Source: Streptomyces celluloflavus
GTDB taxonomy: Bacteria; Actinomycetota; Actinomycetes; Streptomycetales; Streptomycetaceae
Assembly (NCBI GenBank): GCA_000720995.1
Contig: JOEL01000052.1
Location: forward strand, 1 to 47,429
Reading direction: 5' to 3'
DNA length: 47,429 nt
Shown here piece by piece: positions 15,592-23,956 of this stretch. The notes below the pieces were generated by a model that worked only from the letters and a program-made list of their open reading frames with translations, had not been told where the DNA came from and searched no databases. Position 1 is the stretch's first letter. Each line of letters opens with the position of its first letter. The translations under genes were made by a program, and so were the position numbers.

Positions 15592-16635
15592 ATGACCGTC
15601 ACGACCGGCCCGACCACACCGACCGCAGCCGCCACGGCCACCCGTCCCCCGGCGATCACCGCCACCGGGCTGGCCAAGTCCTACGGCGACAAGGTGGTCC
15701 TCGACGGCATCGACCTGCGCATCCCCGAGGGCACCGTCTTCGCCCTGCTCGGGCCCAACGGCGCGGGCAAGACCACCACCGTGCAGATCCTCTCCACGCT
15801 CATCCCCGCGACCGCCGGCGAGGCGCGCGTCGCGGGCCACGACGTCACCCGGGACGCCGATGCCGTCCGCGCCGCGATCGGCGTCACCGGCCAGTTCTCG
15901 GCGGTGGACAACCTGCTCACCGCCAGGGAGAACCTGCTCCTCATGGCGGACCTGCACCATCTGGACCGCCGCGAAGGCCGGCGGCGCGCCACCGACCTGC
16001 TGCGCCGCTTCGAGCTGACCGAGGTGGCGGCCAAGCCCGTCGTCACCTTCTCCGGCGGGATGCGGCGCAAGCTCGACCTCGCGATGACCCTGGTCGGCGA
16101 TCCGCGCGTCATCTTCCTCGACGAGCCGACCACCGGTCTCGATCCGCGCAGCCGCCGCACCATGTGGGAGATCATCCGCGGCCTGGTCACCGACGACGGC
16201 GTCACGATCTTCCTGACGACCCAGTACCTGGAGGAGGCCGACCAGCTCGCCGACCGCATCGCCGTCCTGGACCACGGGAAGCTGGTCGCCGAAGGCACCG
16301 CGGAAGAGCTGAAGCGGCGTATCCCCGGCAGCCACGTCCGCCTCCAGTTCGCCGACGCGGACGGGCTCGCGGCGGCCGCCGCGCTCTTCGGCGCCGGCAC
16401 CCGCGACAGTGAGGCGCTCGCCCTGCACCTCCCCGGCGACGGCAGCATCCCCGCCCTGCGCGCCGTCCTCGACGCCCTCGACGCCGCGTCGGTCCGGGCC
16501 GAGTCGCTCACCGTGCACACCCCCGATCTCGACGACGTCTTCCTCACCCTGACCGGGCAGCCCCGGCCCGGCCACCCGGCCGGTTCACCCAGCACATCGA
16601 ACTCGTCGAACTCGTCGAAGGAGAACGCGCGATGA
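15592..16635 (+). CDS. Daunorubicin-resistance-type ABC transporter ATP-binding protein (DrrA-like)
   Basis: The product is 347 aa. Walker A GPNGAGKTT lies at about 60-68, followed by the ABC signature SGGMRRKLD and Walker B VIFLDEPTTGLD. The H-loop region reads TIFLTTQYLEEAD, with Gln in place of the usual His just as in DrrA-type ATPases. The C-terminal extension matches DrrA proteins and ends in a linker of repeated SNSSNSSK residues. Its stop overlaps the permease start by 4 bases (ATGA), so the two are translationally coupled. It powers export of an unknown hydrophobic compound. Confidence 0.92.
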   Translation: MTVTTGPTTPTAAATATRPPAITATGLAKSYGDKVVLDGIDLRIPEGTVFALLGPNGAGKTTTVQILSTLIPATAGEARVAGHDVTRDADAVRAAIGVTGQFSAVDNLLTARENLLLMADLHHLDRREGRRRATDLLRRFELTEVAAKPVVTFSGGMRRKLDLAMTLVGDPRVIFLDEPTTGLDPRSRRTMWEIIRGLVTDDGVTIFLTTQYLEEADQLADRIAVLDHGKLVAEGTAEELKRRIPGSHVRLQFADADGLAAAAALFGAGTRDSEALALHLPGDGSIPALRAVLDALDAASVRAESLTVHTPDLDDVFLTLTGQPRPGHPAGSPSTSNSSNSSKENAR

Positions 16636-17423
16636 CCACCCTGTCCTACGCCGTCAGCGATTCGGCGACGATGCTGCGGCGCAATCTGAAGCACGCGCTG
16701 CGCTACCCCTCGATGACGGTCTCGGTCGTCGCGATGCCCGTCCTGATGCTGCTGCTGTTCAACTACGTCTTCGGCGGCGCCCTGGGGACCGGTATCGGCG
16801 GGGCGGCCAAGGGCGGTGCGGGCTATATCGACTACGTCGCCCCCGGCATCATCCTGATGGCCGCGACCTCGGGGGCCGTGTCCATCGCGGTCGGCGTCTG
16901 CGTCGACAAGACCGAAGGCATCGTCAACCGGTTCCGCACCATGGCGATCTCCCGCGCCTCCTTCCTGACCGGGCATGTCGTCGGCGGCGTGATACAGACG
17001 ATGGTCAGCATCGCGTTCGTCATCGGCGTCGCGCTCCTCATGGGCTTCCGGCCCGACGCCACGCCCGTCGAGTGGCTCGCGGCCATCGGCCTCCTCGCCC
17101 TGCTGACCCTGGCCCTCACCTGGCTGTCGGCCGCGATCGGCCTGGTGGCCAAGACCCCCGAGACCGCCAGCAACATCCCCATGCCGCTGACGTTCCTCCC
17201 CTTCCTCGGCAGCGCCATCGTCCCCCCGGAGTCCATGCCGACCGGGCTCCGCTGGTTCGCCGAGTACCAGCCCTTCACCCCGGTCATCGAGACCCTGCGG
17301 GGCCTGCTGACGGGCACCGCGATCGGCGACAGCGCGCTCATCGCCGTCGCCTGGTGCGCCGGCCTCACCCTGGTCGGCTACCTGTGGGCGCGGGCGGTCT
17401 TCCGCCGCGGCGCCACACGCTAG
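16632..17423 (+). CDS. ABC-2 type transporter permease (DrrB-like)
   Basis: The product is 263 aa with about six TM helices (about 33-52, 70-90, 115-138, 145-168, 180-196, 232-252) in the ABC-2 membrane domain pattern. It includes the EGIVNRFRTMAISRASFLTGHV coupling helix and the NIPMPLTFLPFLGSAIVPPESMP motif common to DrrB proteins. It overlaps the ATPase gene by 4 bases and pairs with it as a half-size exporter. It is the last gene of the RHH-regulated cluster. Its TAG stop abuts a 22-base sequence repeated near 26270. Confidence 0.92.
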   Translation: MTTLSYAVSDSATMLRRNLKHALRYPSMTVSVVAMPVLMLLLFNYVFGGALGTGIGGAAKGGAGYIDYVAPGIILMAATSGAVSIAVGVCVDKTEGIVNRFRTMAISRASFLTGHVVGGVIQTMVSIAFVIGVALLMGFRPDATPVEWLAAIGLLALLTLALTWLSAAIGLVAKTPETASNIPMPLTFLPFLGSAIVPPESMPTGLRWFAEYQPFTPVIETLRGLLTGTAIGDSALIAVAWCAGLTLVGYLWARAVFRRGATR

Positions 17424-17444
17424 GGGGCTTCTGACGGACCTCCG
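17423..17444 (+). repeat. Solitary copy of a 22-base sequence also found at 26270-26291
   Basis: GGGGGCTTCTGACGGACCTC and the two following bases match 26270-26291 with one C/T difference. At the second site the sequence is the left terminal repeat of a roughly 190-bp inverted-repeat element. Here no partner end was found within the next 400 bases. Confidence 0.6.
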
Positions 17445-17828
17445 GGACGACCCCCTGGGGCTGTCGGAGCGGACCCCCAACGGCCGTCGCGTGCACCACG
17501 CGGCGGCCCTCGTCCGGTGGGGCCGCGCGAACGTATTCGGAGCCCGCGCGGAACGCGGGCAGCGCGTCATACGCCCGGCGGCGGCTTCCTCGTACGGGCG
17601 GAATTCCCGTACGGGGCCGGGCGAACGGGGCGGCGGAATCTCACGCGCCGGAGTGAATCAGCGGCGGGCGGCCGGGGTCCCCGGGGCCGGACCCGACCGG
17701 ATCGGACCCGGAACGGGACGCCCGGAGAACGAGAGCGACCGACAACGGCCGGGCGGTGAACGGGTCGGGCCGCCGGCGGTACGGGCCATGAACGGGCCGG
17801 GCCGTCAACGGCGCGGGCCGCGACCGCG
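17424..17828. other. Gene-free convergent region
   Basis: About 400 bases between the permease and STAS gene stops. It holds the repeated 22-mer, the strong hairpin at 17482-17508 and a second inverted repeat CGTACGGG/CCCGTACG (17591-17613, 7-base loop). I see no coding frame worth calling. Confidence 0.5.
17482..17508. terminator. Hairpin terminator after the ABC operon
   Basis: GGCCGTCGCGTG at 17482-17493 pairs with 17497-17508 over 12 bp with one G·U pair, around CAC. It is 58 bases past the permease stop. Confidence 0.7.
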
Positions 17829-18203
17829 TCAGGCCGTCAGCGGTGCGGCCCCCTCGTCGACGGCCGTGTGCAGGTCGGGGTAGACCTCGAAGAGCCGGCG
17901 GACGCCGAGCGCCGCCAGCACACGGTTGACGTGCGAACCGTCGACGGCCCCCTGCGCGGGGAGGATCAGCCGCAGCCGCCCCTGGCAGGAGCGCATCAAC
18001 CGGCGCGCGGCGATCAGCACTCCGACGCCGCTCGAATCGCAGAACAGCACCTCGGAGAGATCGAGCACGATGCTGCGCCGGCCGTCCGCCACCGCGTCGT
18101 GCACATGCTGGCGCACCGCGGGCGAGGTGACCAGGTCCATTTCACCGGAGACCTGGAGTACGGCCCATGCGCCCTGTGCGTCCTCCGCCACCTTCAATGA
18201 CAC
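17829..18203 (-). CDS. STAS domain anti-sigma factor antagonist
   Basis: The product is 124 aa from GTG 18203, with AAAGG about 14 bases upstream. It is a complete STAS domain: VLQVSGEMDLVTSPAVRQHV at about 15-34, then IVLDLSEVLFCDSSGVGVLI at about 45-64. This carries the Asp-Ser-Ser at 56-58 where antagonists of the SpoIIAA/RsbV class are phosphorylated. No cognate kinase of the SpoIIAB/RsbW class lies in the window. It is divergent from a sigma/anti-sigma pair, but that anti-sigma is a zinc type, not the kinase type STAS proteins normally bind. A partnership is therefore uncertain. Confidence 0.9.
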   Translation of the reverse strand: MSLKVAEDAQGAWAVLQVSGEMDLVTSPAVRQHVHDAVADGRRSIVLDLSEVLFCDSSGVGVLIAARRLMRSCQGRLRLILPAQGAVDGSHVNRVLAALGVRRLFEVYPDLHTAVDEGAAPLTA

Positions 18204-18663
18204 GCGCTCGAAGCCTTTCGCTCGCTTTCGTGCTGGATGCTCCCCAGATGTACCGGGAAGTCATCCTTCCCCGGCACGAGTGCCCGGCCTCGCTCCCCTG
18301 AAACTCTTTCGAATCCTTAGCGCAAGAGGCCGTTCCCACCCAACTATGCCCATGAAGAGGCCCCCATTCCCACGGATCCGGTCACACACGGATAACACAT
18401 CGCCCGATACGGGCACGAACGATCCACTTCGCTGCGCTTCGATCCGCCCCAATCGGGCATTACCACCACGAAATGATGCACCTCCGCCGCCTCGTCACCG
18501 CCCGCGTACTCCCGCGGGCACCGTTTGCGCGAAGGGGCATGCGTTGTCGGACCCGCGCACTACATTCGATGACACGGCGGACCGTGTGATCGTGAGCACA
18601 GATCCGGGCACGGGTACCGGCAGATGTGTGAGCACGGCGGCGACGGGCATGGATGGGGGTCCG
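18204..18663. promoter_or_regulatory. Divergent regulatory region between STAS and sigma factor genes
   Basis: About 460 bases, somewhat lower in GC than its neighbours. On the minus strand a GTTT...GGGCAC arrangement resembles a SigB/SigF-type promoter but misses the GGGTA core. No clear vegetative promoter is seen toward the sigma gene. No RNA gene is visible. Confidence 0.35.
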
Positions 18664-19377
18664 ATGGGAAACGACGCACCACCCCGCTGGGACAGGCGGA
18701 TGCAGCAGCGGCTGGCCCGTGGCGAGGCGGCCGCGCTCGGCGAGCTCTACGACCGCTTCGCCTCGCTCGTGCACAGCCTGGCGCACCGCGTCCTGGACGA
18801 CGAGGACGCGGCCGACCGCATCACCCGCGAGGTGTTCGGCTACATCTGGGAGCACCCGGACTCCTACGACCCCAAGCAGGGCTCGCTGCGCTCCTGGGTC
18901 GCCGCCCTCACCCGCCACCAGGCCGTCCAGCGGCTGCGGCAGACCGAGGCCGACTCGGCGCGCGACAGCGGTCCCGACGCCCCGGCGCCCGCCGAGATGG
19001 AGCGGAAGATCCGCGAGGCGTCCACCGCCGCCCGCGCCGACTACATCGTCACGTCCATGCCCGCACCGCTGCGCGCCGCGCTGGAACTCGCGTATTTCCA
19101 GCGGCGGGACTACCGCCAGACCGCCGCCGACCTCGGCGTCACGGAGGACGAGGCGCGCCGCCGGCTCCGCCTGGGCCTGCAACTCCTGTCCACCGCCCAC
19201 AACCACCAGTCCCCGCCGCCCGTCGCATCCCGCTCCGCCCGTCCCCCGCACTCCCCGTCCGCGCCGTCCCCCGCGTCCCAGCCGCCGCACACTCCCCTCG
19301 GCCCCCGGCCGCACACCCCGCACGCGGGCCCGGGGATGAGCCCGCCGCCCGGCACGGACCACGGACGGCCGTGGTGA
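18664..19377 (+). CDS. RNA polymerase sigma factor, ECF-like
   Basis: The product is 237 aa from ATG 18664, with GGGGG a few bases upstream. ATG 18649 and GTG 18628 are in-frame alternatives. Region 2 spans about 20-95 (ALGELYDRFASLVHSLAHRVL, then the -10 recognition helix FGYIWEHPDSYDPKQGSLRSWV). Region 4 spans about 134-178 (PAPLRAALELAYFQRRDYRQTAADLGVTEDEARRRLRLGL). The domain order without region 3 is ECF-type, close to the SigK group by the WEHPDSYDP segment. A Ser/Pro/His-rich tail of about 55 residues follows. Its stop overlaps the anti-sigma start by 4 bases (GTGA), so the pair is coupled. Confidence 0.88.
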   Translation: MGNDAPPRWDRRMQQRLARGEAAALGELYDRFASLVHSLAHRVLDDEDAADRITREVFGYIWEHPDSYDPKQGSLRSWVAALTRHQAVQRLRQTEADSARDSGPDAPAPAEMERKIREASTAARADYIVTSMPAPLRAALELAYFQRRDYRQTAADLGVTEDEARRRLRLGLQLLSTAHNHQSPPPVASRSARPPHSPSAPSPASQPPHTPLGPRPHTPHAGPGMSPPPGTDHGRPW

Positions 19378-20861
19378 ACGGCCCGGACGAGTACGGCGGT
19401 TACGACGGCACCGGGGAACCGCACGATCCGGAGGACCACGAGGGCCGCCCCGGTCCGCGGCCCGACCGGCACGGCCCGCGTGGACCGCAGAACCCGCAAG
19501 AGCCGCAGGGACCGCAAGGACCTCAGGGTGACGCTGTGCCCGGCGTGCCCTTCGGCCTGCCGCGGATACCGGCACCGCGTTCCGCCGCCGAGGACCACGG
19601 CCCGCTGCCCGACGTCGCACCCGCCCCCGGCCCGGTGAGCGGCCCCACCCGGACCGGCTTCGGGCACGCGCCCGCGCTGCCGTCCGGATCCCCGCCCGAG
19701 CCCGCCCCGGCGCCCCTCCCGTTCCCGGTCCCGGGCACGCCCGCCGGGTCCGCCGCGCCGCCGCACCGGGTCCTCAAGTCGCTGCTCGGCGCCTGGGCGC
19801 TGGCCGCCTGCTCCGCCGAGGAGACGGCCCTCGTCGAGGCGCATCTCACCGACTGCGCCTCCTGCGCGGACGAGGCGCTGCGGCTGCGCGACGCCGTCGG
19901 CCTGCTGCACCCCGCCGACAGCCTGGACCTCGATCCGCTGCTGCGCTCCCGCGTCCTGGCGGGCTGCCTCGGCCGCCGTCCGGCCCGTATCCCGGTGCCC
20001 GAGTGGGCGACTCCGTACGACGCCGAGACCGCCAAACTCGACGCGCTGCTCCGCGATATGGGCCAGGCCGAGTGGCGCGCACCGGTGCGGCTGCGCTGGT
20101 TCGAGGGCGACCGGCCGGTCGAGCGCGAGACGACCGTGGCCGGTGTCATCGGGCATCTGACGGCGGTGGACGGCATGGTCGCCGCCTCGCTCGGGCTGGC
20201 CGACCCGCTCGGCGCCGTCCCGCCGGACAACCGTGGGCCGACCGTCCGCACCGAGGCGTTCTGGCGGACGGCGCACGGCGAGCACCGCCCGTCGGCCGCC
20301 CACGGCCCGTGGCGCGAGCAGAGTCACACGCTGATAAGGACGGCGTCGTTCGGCGGCGCCCAGGTGGCCGAAACCGCCGTACCGTACGGCCATTTCGGCC
20401 TTCCCGTGCGCGACGCGTTCCTGGACCGCGCCTTCGAGTGCTGGGTACACGCCGGAGACATCGCGGACGCGGTGGACTATCCGTACGAACCCCCGGTCTC
20501 CGGGCATCTGCACCGGCTGGTCGATCTCGCCGCCCGGCTGCTGCCCCGTGCGCTGGCCCACCGGCGCCGGGCCGGGCTGGCCTCGCCGCCACGGCGGCTG
20601 GTCGAGGCGGGCACCCCGGGCCGTACGCTCCATCTGGAGGTCGAGGGCAACGGCGGCGGTGACTGGTTCATAGCCCTGGACTCCCCGGCCGCCCTCGGCA
20701 CGCGGGAGCTCACCGTCGCGCATATCGCGCTGGACAGCGCCGAGTTCTGCCAGCTGGCCGCCGGTCATGTCGCACCGGACGAGGCCGCCGCGGGCCAGCA
20801 CGGTGAACGCGAGGCGATCCGCGAGGTCCTCTTCGCGGCCGCCTCCCTGTCCCGCCTCTGA
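19374..20861 (+). CDS. Zinc-finger anti-sigma factor fused to a mycothiol-dependent maleylpyruvate isomerase-type domain
   Basis: The product is 495 aa from GTG 19374, overlapping the sigma gene's TGA. Residues 1-128 are disordered and Pro/Gly-rich with short NPQEPQGPQGPQGD repeats. Residues about 131-175 form a ZAS zinc finger (LGAWALAACSAEETALVEAHLTDCASC), with His 157, Cys 161 and Cys 164 in the H-x3-C-x2-C pattern. From about 200 to the end lies an MDMPI/DinB-like domain (AKLDALLRDMG, VAGVIGHLTAVDGMVAASLG). It probably holds the coupled sigma factor inactive, with the fused domain sensing or binding a thiol. No TM helix is present, so it is soluble, unlike most ECF anti-sigmas. Confidence 0.87.
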   Translation: MNGPDEYGGYDGTGEPHDPEDHEGRPGPRPDRHGPRGPQNPQEPQGPQGPQGDAVPGVPFGLPRIPAPRSAAEDHGPLPDVAPAPGPVSGPTRTGFGHAPALPSGSPPEPAPAPLPFPVPGTPAGSAAPPHRVLKSLLGAWALAACSAEETALVEAHLTDCASCADEALRLRDAVGLLHPADSLDLDPLLRSRVLAGCLGRRPARIPVPEWATPYDAETAKLDALLRDMGQAEWRAPVRLRWFEGDRPVERETTVAGVIGHLTAVDGMVAASLGLADPLGAVPPDNRGPTVRTEAFWRTAHGEHRPSAAHGPWREQSHTLIRTASFGGAQVAETAVPYGHFGLPVRDAFLDRAFECWVHAGDIADAVDYPYEPPVSGHLHRLVDLAARLLPRALAHRRRAGLASPPRRLVEAGTPGRTLHLEVEGNGGGDWFIALDSPAALGTRELTVAHIALDSAEFCQLAAGHVAPDEAAAGQHGEREAIREVLFAAASLSRL

Positions 20862-20950
20862 CCGGCACCTGCGGGCGGGACGGCCGGGCCGGTCGGAGGA
20901 CGGACCGGGCCGGCCCGCGCGAAGCCGGACGGGCTGCGGACTACGGGCGC

Positions 20951-20985
20951 GGGCTACGGGCTACGGGCTACGGGCTACGGGCTAC
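20951..20985. repeat. Five tandem copies of GGGCTAC
   Basis: Five exact 7-base units run through the 3' end of purU; the last one contains its stop codon (CTA on the plus strand at 20982-20984). It could vary in copy number by slippage. Confidence 0.85.
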
Positions 20986-21863
20986 GCGAAGACGACCGTG
21001 CGGCTGCCGTTCAGCAGCACCCGGCGCTCGCTGTGCCACTTCACGGCGCGCGCCAGCGCCTGGCACTCCACATCGCGGCCGATCGCCACGAGCTGGTCCG
21101 GCGTGACGCCGTGGCCGACCCGCTCGACCTCCTGCTCGATGATCGGGCCCTCGTCGAGATCGGCCGTCACGTAGTGGGCGGTGGCCCCGATGAGCTTCAC
21201 ACCGCGGGCGTGCGCCTGGTGGTACGGCTTGGCGCCCTTGAAGCTCGGGAGGAAGGAGTGGTGGATGTTGATGATCCGGCCGGACAGCGCCTTGCAGAGA
21301 TCGTCGGACAGCACCTGCATATAGCGGGCGAGCACCACCAGCTCGACGTTCTCCTTGCGGACCAGTTCCAGCAGCTCCGCCTCGGCCGCGGCCTTGGTGT
21401 CGCGGCGCACCGGTACGTGGTGGAACGGGATGCCGTACGAGCCGACGAGCTCGGCGAAGTCCGTGTGGTTGGAGACCACGGCCGCGATCTCCACCGGCAG
21501 CGCGCCGATCCGGGAGCGGAAGAGCAGATCGTTGAGGCAGTGCCCGAACTTGGACACCATCAGGATGATGCGCATCTTCTCGTCGGCCCGGTGGATCTGC
21601 CAGTCCATGTGGAAGGAGTCGCCCACCGCGGCGAAGCCGGCCCGCAGGTTCTCGACGCTCGCCGCGGCGTCCGCGCTGAAGTGGACCCGCATGAAGAACA
21701 GGCCGGTGTCGTGATCGCCGAACTGCTGGCTGTCCTCGATGTTGCAGCCGGTGATGAAGAGGTAGCTGGACACCGCATGCACGATCCCCTGCTTGTCCGG
21801 GCAGGACAGCGTCAGGACGTACTGGTCGGGCCGACCGGGCTGGGGGGACTGCGACTCGCTCAT
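20982..21863 (-). CDS. purU: Formyltetrahydrofolate deformylase
   Basis: Hydrolyses 10-formyl-THF to THF and formate, balancing one-carbon pools and feeding formate-dependent purine synthesis. The product is 293 aa from ATG 21863, preceded by GAGG. The N-terminal ACT domain (about 14-90: YVLTLSCPDKQGIVHAVSSYL) and the C-terminal formyltransferase fold with catalytic residues in INIHHSFLPSFKGAKPYHQA (Asn-x-His) and GATAHYVTADLDEGPII (Asp) are complete. Length is normal for the family. A small conserved gene lies 32 bases upstream on the same strand and is probably co-transcribed. Confidence 0.97.
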   Translation of the reverse strand: MSESQSPQPGRPDQYVLTLSCPDKQGIVHAVSSYLFITGCNIEDSQQFGDHDTGLFFMRVHFSADAAASVENLRAGFAAVGDSFHMDWQIHRADEKMRIILMVSKFGHCLNDLLFRSRIGALPVEIAAVVSNHTDFAELVGSYGIPFHHVPVRRDTKAAAEAELLELVRKENVELVVLARYMQVLSDDLCKALSGRIINIHHSFLPSFKGAKPYHQAHARGVKLIGATAHYVTADLDEGPIIEQEVERVGHGVTPDQLVAIGRDVECQALARAVKWHSERRVLLNGSRTVVFA

Positions 21864-21895
21864 GACCTCATAGGGTCGCACACCTGTGGGACCGG

Positions 21896-22345
21896 TCAGG
21901 CCGGGGAGTCCGCCCTGCGCGTCATGATGGCCAGGACCTCCAGCGAATGCGGCGGCACGTCCGGGTCCTCGCCGTCCGCCACCGCCAGCCGCACATGCGC
22001 CTCCCGGGCCGCCCGTACGGCCTCCGGCCAGGCGTGGTGCCCGACGTAGGCGGCGACCGGGGCATCCGCGCCCACCTGGTGCATGATGCGCAGCACCCGC
22101 AGCACGGCGAGGTCGACCAGGGCCGCTTCCTGGGTGTCCCGGAAGACCGTGCCGATGTATTTGTCGGCGGACCAGTTGTCCAGCCAGGTGTCCTCGACGA
22201 GGCGGTAGACCGCGTCGGTCACGTCTCCGTACCCGGGGAGACCGGCCAGCCAGGCTTCCTGCTGGAAGGCGGGGTCGGAGAGCATGTGCAGCGCGGAGCG
22301 CACATTGCTGCGCCAGCGCCACCACGGCATGTCTTTGAGTGGCAT
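21896..22345 (-). CDS. Small conserved actinobacterial protein, function unknown
   Basis: The product is 149 aa from ATG 22345 (MPLKDMPWWRWRSN); in-frame ATGs at 22354 and 22402 are alternatives. It is Trp-rich and mostly helical, with FQQEAWLAGLPGYGDVTDAVYRLVEDTWLDNWSADKYIGTVFRDTQEA in the first half and a helix VDLAVLRVLRIMHQVGADAPVAAYVGHHAWPEAV in the second. It has no signal peptide or TM segment. I recall similar proteins in other Streptomyces without a known role. It is probably co-transcribed with purU. Confidence 0.75.
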   Translation of the reverse strand: MPLKDMPWWRWRSNVRSALHMLSDPAFQQEAWLAGLPGYGDVTDAVYRLVEDTWLDNWSADKYIGTVFRDTQEAALVDLAVLRVLRIMHQVGADAPVAAYVGHHAWPEAVRAAREAHVRLAVADGEDPDVPPHSLEVLAIMTRRADSPA

Positions 22346-22524
22346 ACCGCCCATGGTGGTCGAGCGGCGCCCGCGACGGGAAGACTTCTCCGAACCTTGC
22401 ACAGTGTTCGATCGTACGTTCCCCGCCGATGGGCTGCGGCGGGCCCCCGGAGTTCACGACCGTGTCACTCTCCGTTGACCCGTCTTCACTCATCCGTTTC
22501 GAGCGGCGCGGAATCTTCCTGAGC

Positions 22525-23841
22525 ATGACCGGACGGCGCCGTACCTTCCCCCGCCCCTTCCCGCCCGCGACCGCTTCGGCGGTGGCGTGTGCGGCGGCCG
22601 TCGCGTCGCTGGTGACGGGCTGCGGCGCCCTCCCCTGGGCCTCGGGCGACTCCGGGGACAAGTCGCCGGTCACGGTGATGACCTGGGCGCCGGAGGGCAC
22701 CAAGGCGACCAATATGCCGGGAATGCCCGCCATGGCGCAGGCATACGCCCGGTGGGTCAACTCCCGGGGCGGTCTCGCCGGGCACCCGCTGACCATCCTG
22801 ACCTGCAACGAGCGCAACGACTCGGTGGCCGCCGCCCGGTGCGCGCAGCGCGCGGTGGACGAAGGGGCCGTCGCCGTCGTCGGGTCGTACAGCCAGTTCG
22901 GCCGCTCGTTCATCTCGCCGCTCGAAGCCAAGGGCATCCCCTTCATCGGCGGCTACGGCGCCTCCGACGAGGAGTTCGCCAGCCCGCTCTCCTACCCCGT
23001 CAACGGCGGCCAGGCGTCGTTGCTCGCCGGGAACGGACGGCAGCTGGCGGCCGCCTGCAAGCGCGTCGCGCTGGTGCGGCCGGACACCCTCCAGGGCGAC
23101 CGGATGCCCGAGCTGCTCAACTCCGGTCTGGAGAGCGGCGGCCGGGACCCGGCGAAGGACATCCGGGCGCCCGAGGACGGCACCGACTACGCGGACGCGG
23201 TGACGCGCACGCTGGACGGCGTACGCGCGGCGGCGGGCGGGACGGCGGCGGGCGGCTGTGTGACCGCCTCGCTCGGCGACCACACGGACGCCTTCTTCGA
23301 CTCCTTCCGGCGGCTCCGGGACGACCGCGCCAAGGTGCGGATCTCCTCCGTCCAGGGCAGCGTGGACCAGTCGCTGGTGAACCGTACGGGCGGCCGGTCG
23401 GGGCCGCTGGAGGGCGCCTATCTCACCGGCTGGTACCCGGTCGCGAGCGACGCCCGCTGGAAGCCGATGCGCAAGGTCATCACCGATTTCGCGTTCGGCG
23501 ACAACCGCATCGACCCGGCCGACCAGGGCGTCCAGACGACCTGGATCGCCTACACCGCGCTGCACGCCCTCGTCCGGCAGCTCGACGACGAGGGCGTCGA
23601 GGACATCACCTCGCACGCCCTCCAGACCGCGCTGGACCGCGGCGGCCGGGCCATCGACACCGGCGGCCTGACCCCGAAGCTGCGCTGGCGCGCCGCCGAC
23701 ATGCTGGCGGTACGGGACTTCCCGCGCATCGTCAACGCGATGGTGACCTACCAGACCGTCCGGGACGGCCGGGTGGTCGCCGCCCAGGACGGCTTCGTGA
23801 ACGTCACGACGACGCTGGAGCGACGCCGCACGGGCGGCTGA
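22525..23841 (+). CDS. Lipoprotein receptor-type substrate-binding protein (branched-chain amino acid ABC receptor fold)
   Basis: The product is 438 aa from ATG 22525. The lipoprotein signal is MTGRRRTFPRPF, a hydrophobic stretch, then lipobox LVTGC with Cys 33. The mature part is a type I periplasmic-binding fold like LivJ: INSRGG-like VNSRGGLAGHPLTILTCN, VAVVGSYSQFGRSFISPLEAKGIPFIGGYG, and ADAVTRTLDGVRAAAG. Such proteins bind amino acids or amides outside the membrane. No permease or ATPase genes are adjacent, so it is an orphan receptor that may serve a remote transporter or act in signalling. It is divergent from the small purU-linked gene. Confidence 0.85.
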   Translation: MTGRRRTFPRPFPPATASAVACAAAVASLVTGCGALPWASGDSGDKSPVTVMTWAPEGTKATNMPGMPAMAQAYARWVNSRGGLAGHPLTILTCNERNDSVAAARCAQRAVDEGAVAVVGSYSQFGRSFISPLEAKGIPFIGGYGASDEEFASPLSYPVNGGQASLLAGNGRQLAAACKRVALVRPDTLQGDRMPELLNSGLESGGRDPAKDIRAPEDGTDYADAVTRTLDGVRAAAGGTAAGGCVTASLGDHTDAFFDSFRRLRDDRAKVRISSVQGSVDQSLVNRTGGRSGPLEGAYLTGWYPVASDARWKPMRKVITDFAFGDNRIDPADQGVQTTWIAYTALHALVRQLDDEGVEDITSHALQTALDRGGRAIDTGGLTPKLRWRAADMLAVRDFPRIVNAMVTYQTVRDGRVVAAQDGFVNVTTTLERRRTGG

Positions 23842-23956
23842 GGAGGTACGGGACCGGCCGCGGATGACCGGGGCGGCCGGGGCCGGGAGCCGCGGGCCGG
23901 GGATCCGCCCGCCGCCCGGAACCGTCCGGCCCCCTCGCCGACCGCCCGGCCGCCGC

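Noticed and set aside
20951-20985. Short tandem GGGCTAC units considered as a CRISPR-like array
   Set aside because: Units are 7 bases without spacers; simple slippage repeat.
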